Part shown: one piece after another, positions 37,900 through 38,716 of the stretch | Numbering within the stretch: the stretch's first letter is position 1 | Layout of the letters: every line of letters starts with the position of its first letter | Program-made: the position numbers and the translations under genes | Notes under the pieces: model-generated | The model's database searches: none | What the model saw: only the letters and a program-made list of their open reading frames with translations | Told to the model about the DNA's origin: nothing | Source: Paracoccus sp. (in: a-proteobacteria) | GTDB lineage: Bacteria; Pseudomonadota; Alphaproteobacteria; Rhodobacterales; Rhodobacteraceae | Reading direction: 5' to 3' | Length of the DNA: 38,716 nt | Assembly (NCBI RefSeq): GCF_030538655.1 | Contig: NZ_JAUNTO010000024.1 | Span: 1 to 38,716 of the forward strand

Positions 37900-38716
37900 G
37901 TGCCTAGTTTTTCTACCTCTCTTGAACAGGCCATTCATGCCGCCCTCGCACTTGCGAATGAACACCGGCACGAACTGGCAACGCTGGAACATTTGCTGCT
38001 GGCGCTGACCGATGAACCGGATGCGGTGCGCGTCATGCGCGCCTGCAACGTCGATCTTGAGGAATTGCGCCGCCTGCTGGTCGAATTCATCGAAGACGAC
38101 CTGTCCACATTGATTACCGATGTCGAAGGGTCCGAGGCCGTGCCGACCGCCGCCTTTCAGCGAGTGATCCAGCGCGCGGCGATCCATGTGCAATCCTCGG
38201 GCCGGTCCGAAGTGACGGGTGCCAACGTGCTGGTCGCCATCTTTGCCGAACGCGAATCGAACGCGGCGTTTTTCCTGCAAGAACTGGATATGACGCGCTA
38301 TGACGCGGTGAACTTCATCGCCCATGGCGTCGCCAAGAACCCACAATTTTCTGAAAACCGCAAGGTGATCGGCGCGGATGATCCTGCCGAAACCCAGCAC
38401 AGCGAAGCCGCGCCCGACACCAAGGACGAAACCGCACTGGCGAAATATTGCGTCGATCTGAACGCCAAATCGCGCATGGGCGACATCGACCCGCTGATCG
38501 GCCGCGAGCCTGAGGTTGAACGCTGCATTCAGGTTCTGTGCCGCCGCCGCAAGAACAACCCGCTGCTGGTCGGCGATCCGGGTGTAGGGAAAACCGCCAT
38601 TGCCGAAGGTCTGGCGAAAAAGATCGTCGAAGGGCAGACCCCCGACGTGCTGTCCGGTGCCACGATCTTTTCGCTGGATATGGGCGCGCTGCTGGCCGGA
38701 ACCCGCTATCGCGGCG
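37900..38716 (+). CDS. clpA: ATP-dependent Clp protease ATP-binding subunit ClpA (5' part)
   Basis: The reading frame runs from GTG at 37900 off the end of the window, giving 272 codons. AGGAG lies six bases upstream. Residues 1-140 form the Clp N-domain ([37 protein letters not shown]), followed by the flexible linker and the D1 AAA+ domain starting [17 protein letters not shown]. Walker A GDPGVGKT is at 225-232. The N-domain type and the short linker identify ClpA rather than ClpB or ClpC. ClpA unfolds proteins for ClpP, including ssrA-tagged ones. The clpS adaptor gene, often just upstream, is absent here: gloB and 180 bases precede it. Confidence 0.95.
   Translation, partial: MPSFSTSLEQAIHAALALANEHRHELATLEHLLLALTDEPDAVRVMRACNVDLEELRRLLVEFIEDDLSTLITDVEGSEAVPTAAFQRVIQRAAIHVQSSGRSEVTGANVLVAIFAERESNAAFFLQELDMTRYDAVNFIAHGVAKNPQFSENRKVIGADDPAETQHSEAAPDTKDETALAKYCVDLNAKSRMGDIDPLIGREPEVERCIQVLCRRRKNNPLLVGDPGVGKTAIAEGLAKKIVEGQTPDVLSGATIFSLDMGALLAGTRYRG

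Overview
The window is a GC-rich chromosomal segment of an alphaproteobacterium, most likely a Rhodobacteraceae member close to Paracoccus or Rhodobacter. The main evidence is a two-piece, circularly permuted tmRNA gene encoding the tag ANDNRAPVALAA, an alpha-type SspB adaptor, a ddl-ftsQ-ftsA-ftsZ-lpxC-bamD-recN block, DUF4169/ribbon-helix-helix small genes next to fumC, and several genes of a kind usual in this family. I see no insertion sequence, prophage, CRISPR array or tRNA gene. It reads as ordinary core chromosome with a few accessory or decayed patches.

Layout. 1-0.5 kb: 3' end of glnA and its terminator, then about 0.5 kb of decayed-looking DNA carrying a diverged copy of the guaB 3' tip. 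0.9-3.4 kb (minus): guaB and a TDT-family transporter. 3.6-10.5 kb (plus): a FadL-type porin, an ATPase, then metA-ppk2-TPM protein linked by ATGA overlaps, an SDR dehydrogenase and an orphan polyamine-type binding protein. 10.6-15.1 kb: a PepSY protein (minus), ssrA, sspB, a PmtA-like methyltransferase, fumC and small genes. 15.4-17.1 kb: an isolated phnN-phnM pair. 17.2-20.2 kb (minus): DUF2189 protein, coaD, CBS protein and a LysR regulator. 20.3-26.3 kb (plus): valine catabolism genes (mmsA, acyl-CoA dehydrogenase, 3-hydroxyisobutyryl-CoA hydrolase, mmsB) with a YbdK-type ligase gene between them. 27.0-36.0 kb (minus): the division and envelope block. 36.1-38.7 kb: a methyltransferase divergent from gloB, then the 5' part of clpA, which runs off the window.

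Functional links. Three protein-quality-control components lie in the window: tmRNA, which tags stalled proteins; SspB, which delivers tagged proteins to ClpXP; and ClpA, the alternative unfoldase. The mms genes and the LysR regulator form a likely valine-degradation unit, and both of its promoters carry TTTGC/GCAAA dyads. The division block has a perfect DnaA box between ftsA and ftsZ and a palindrome holding two GANTC methylation sites just upstream of lpxC, which suggests cell-cycle input. I found no clearly new multi-gene system. The best leads are the PhnN protein lacking its P-loop lysine, the 27-codon ORF that overlaps the ddl start codon, and the lpxC and ftsZ regulatory elements.
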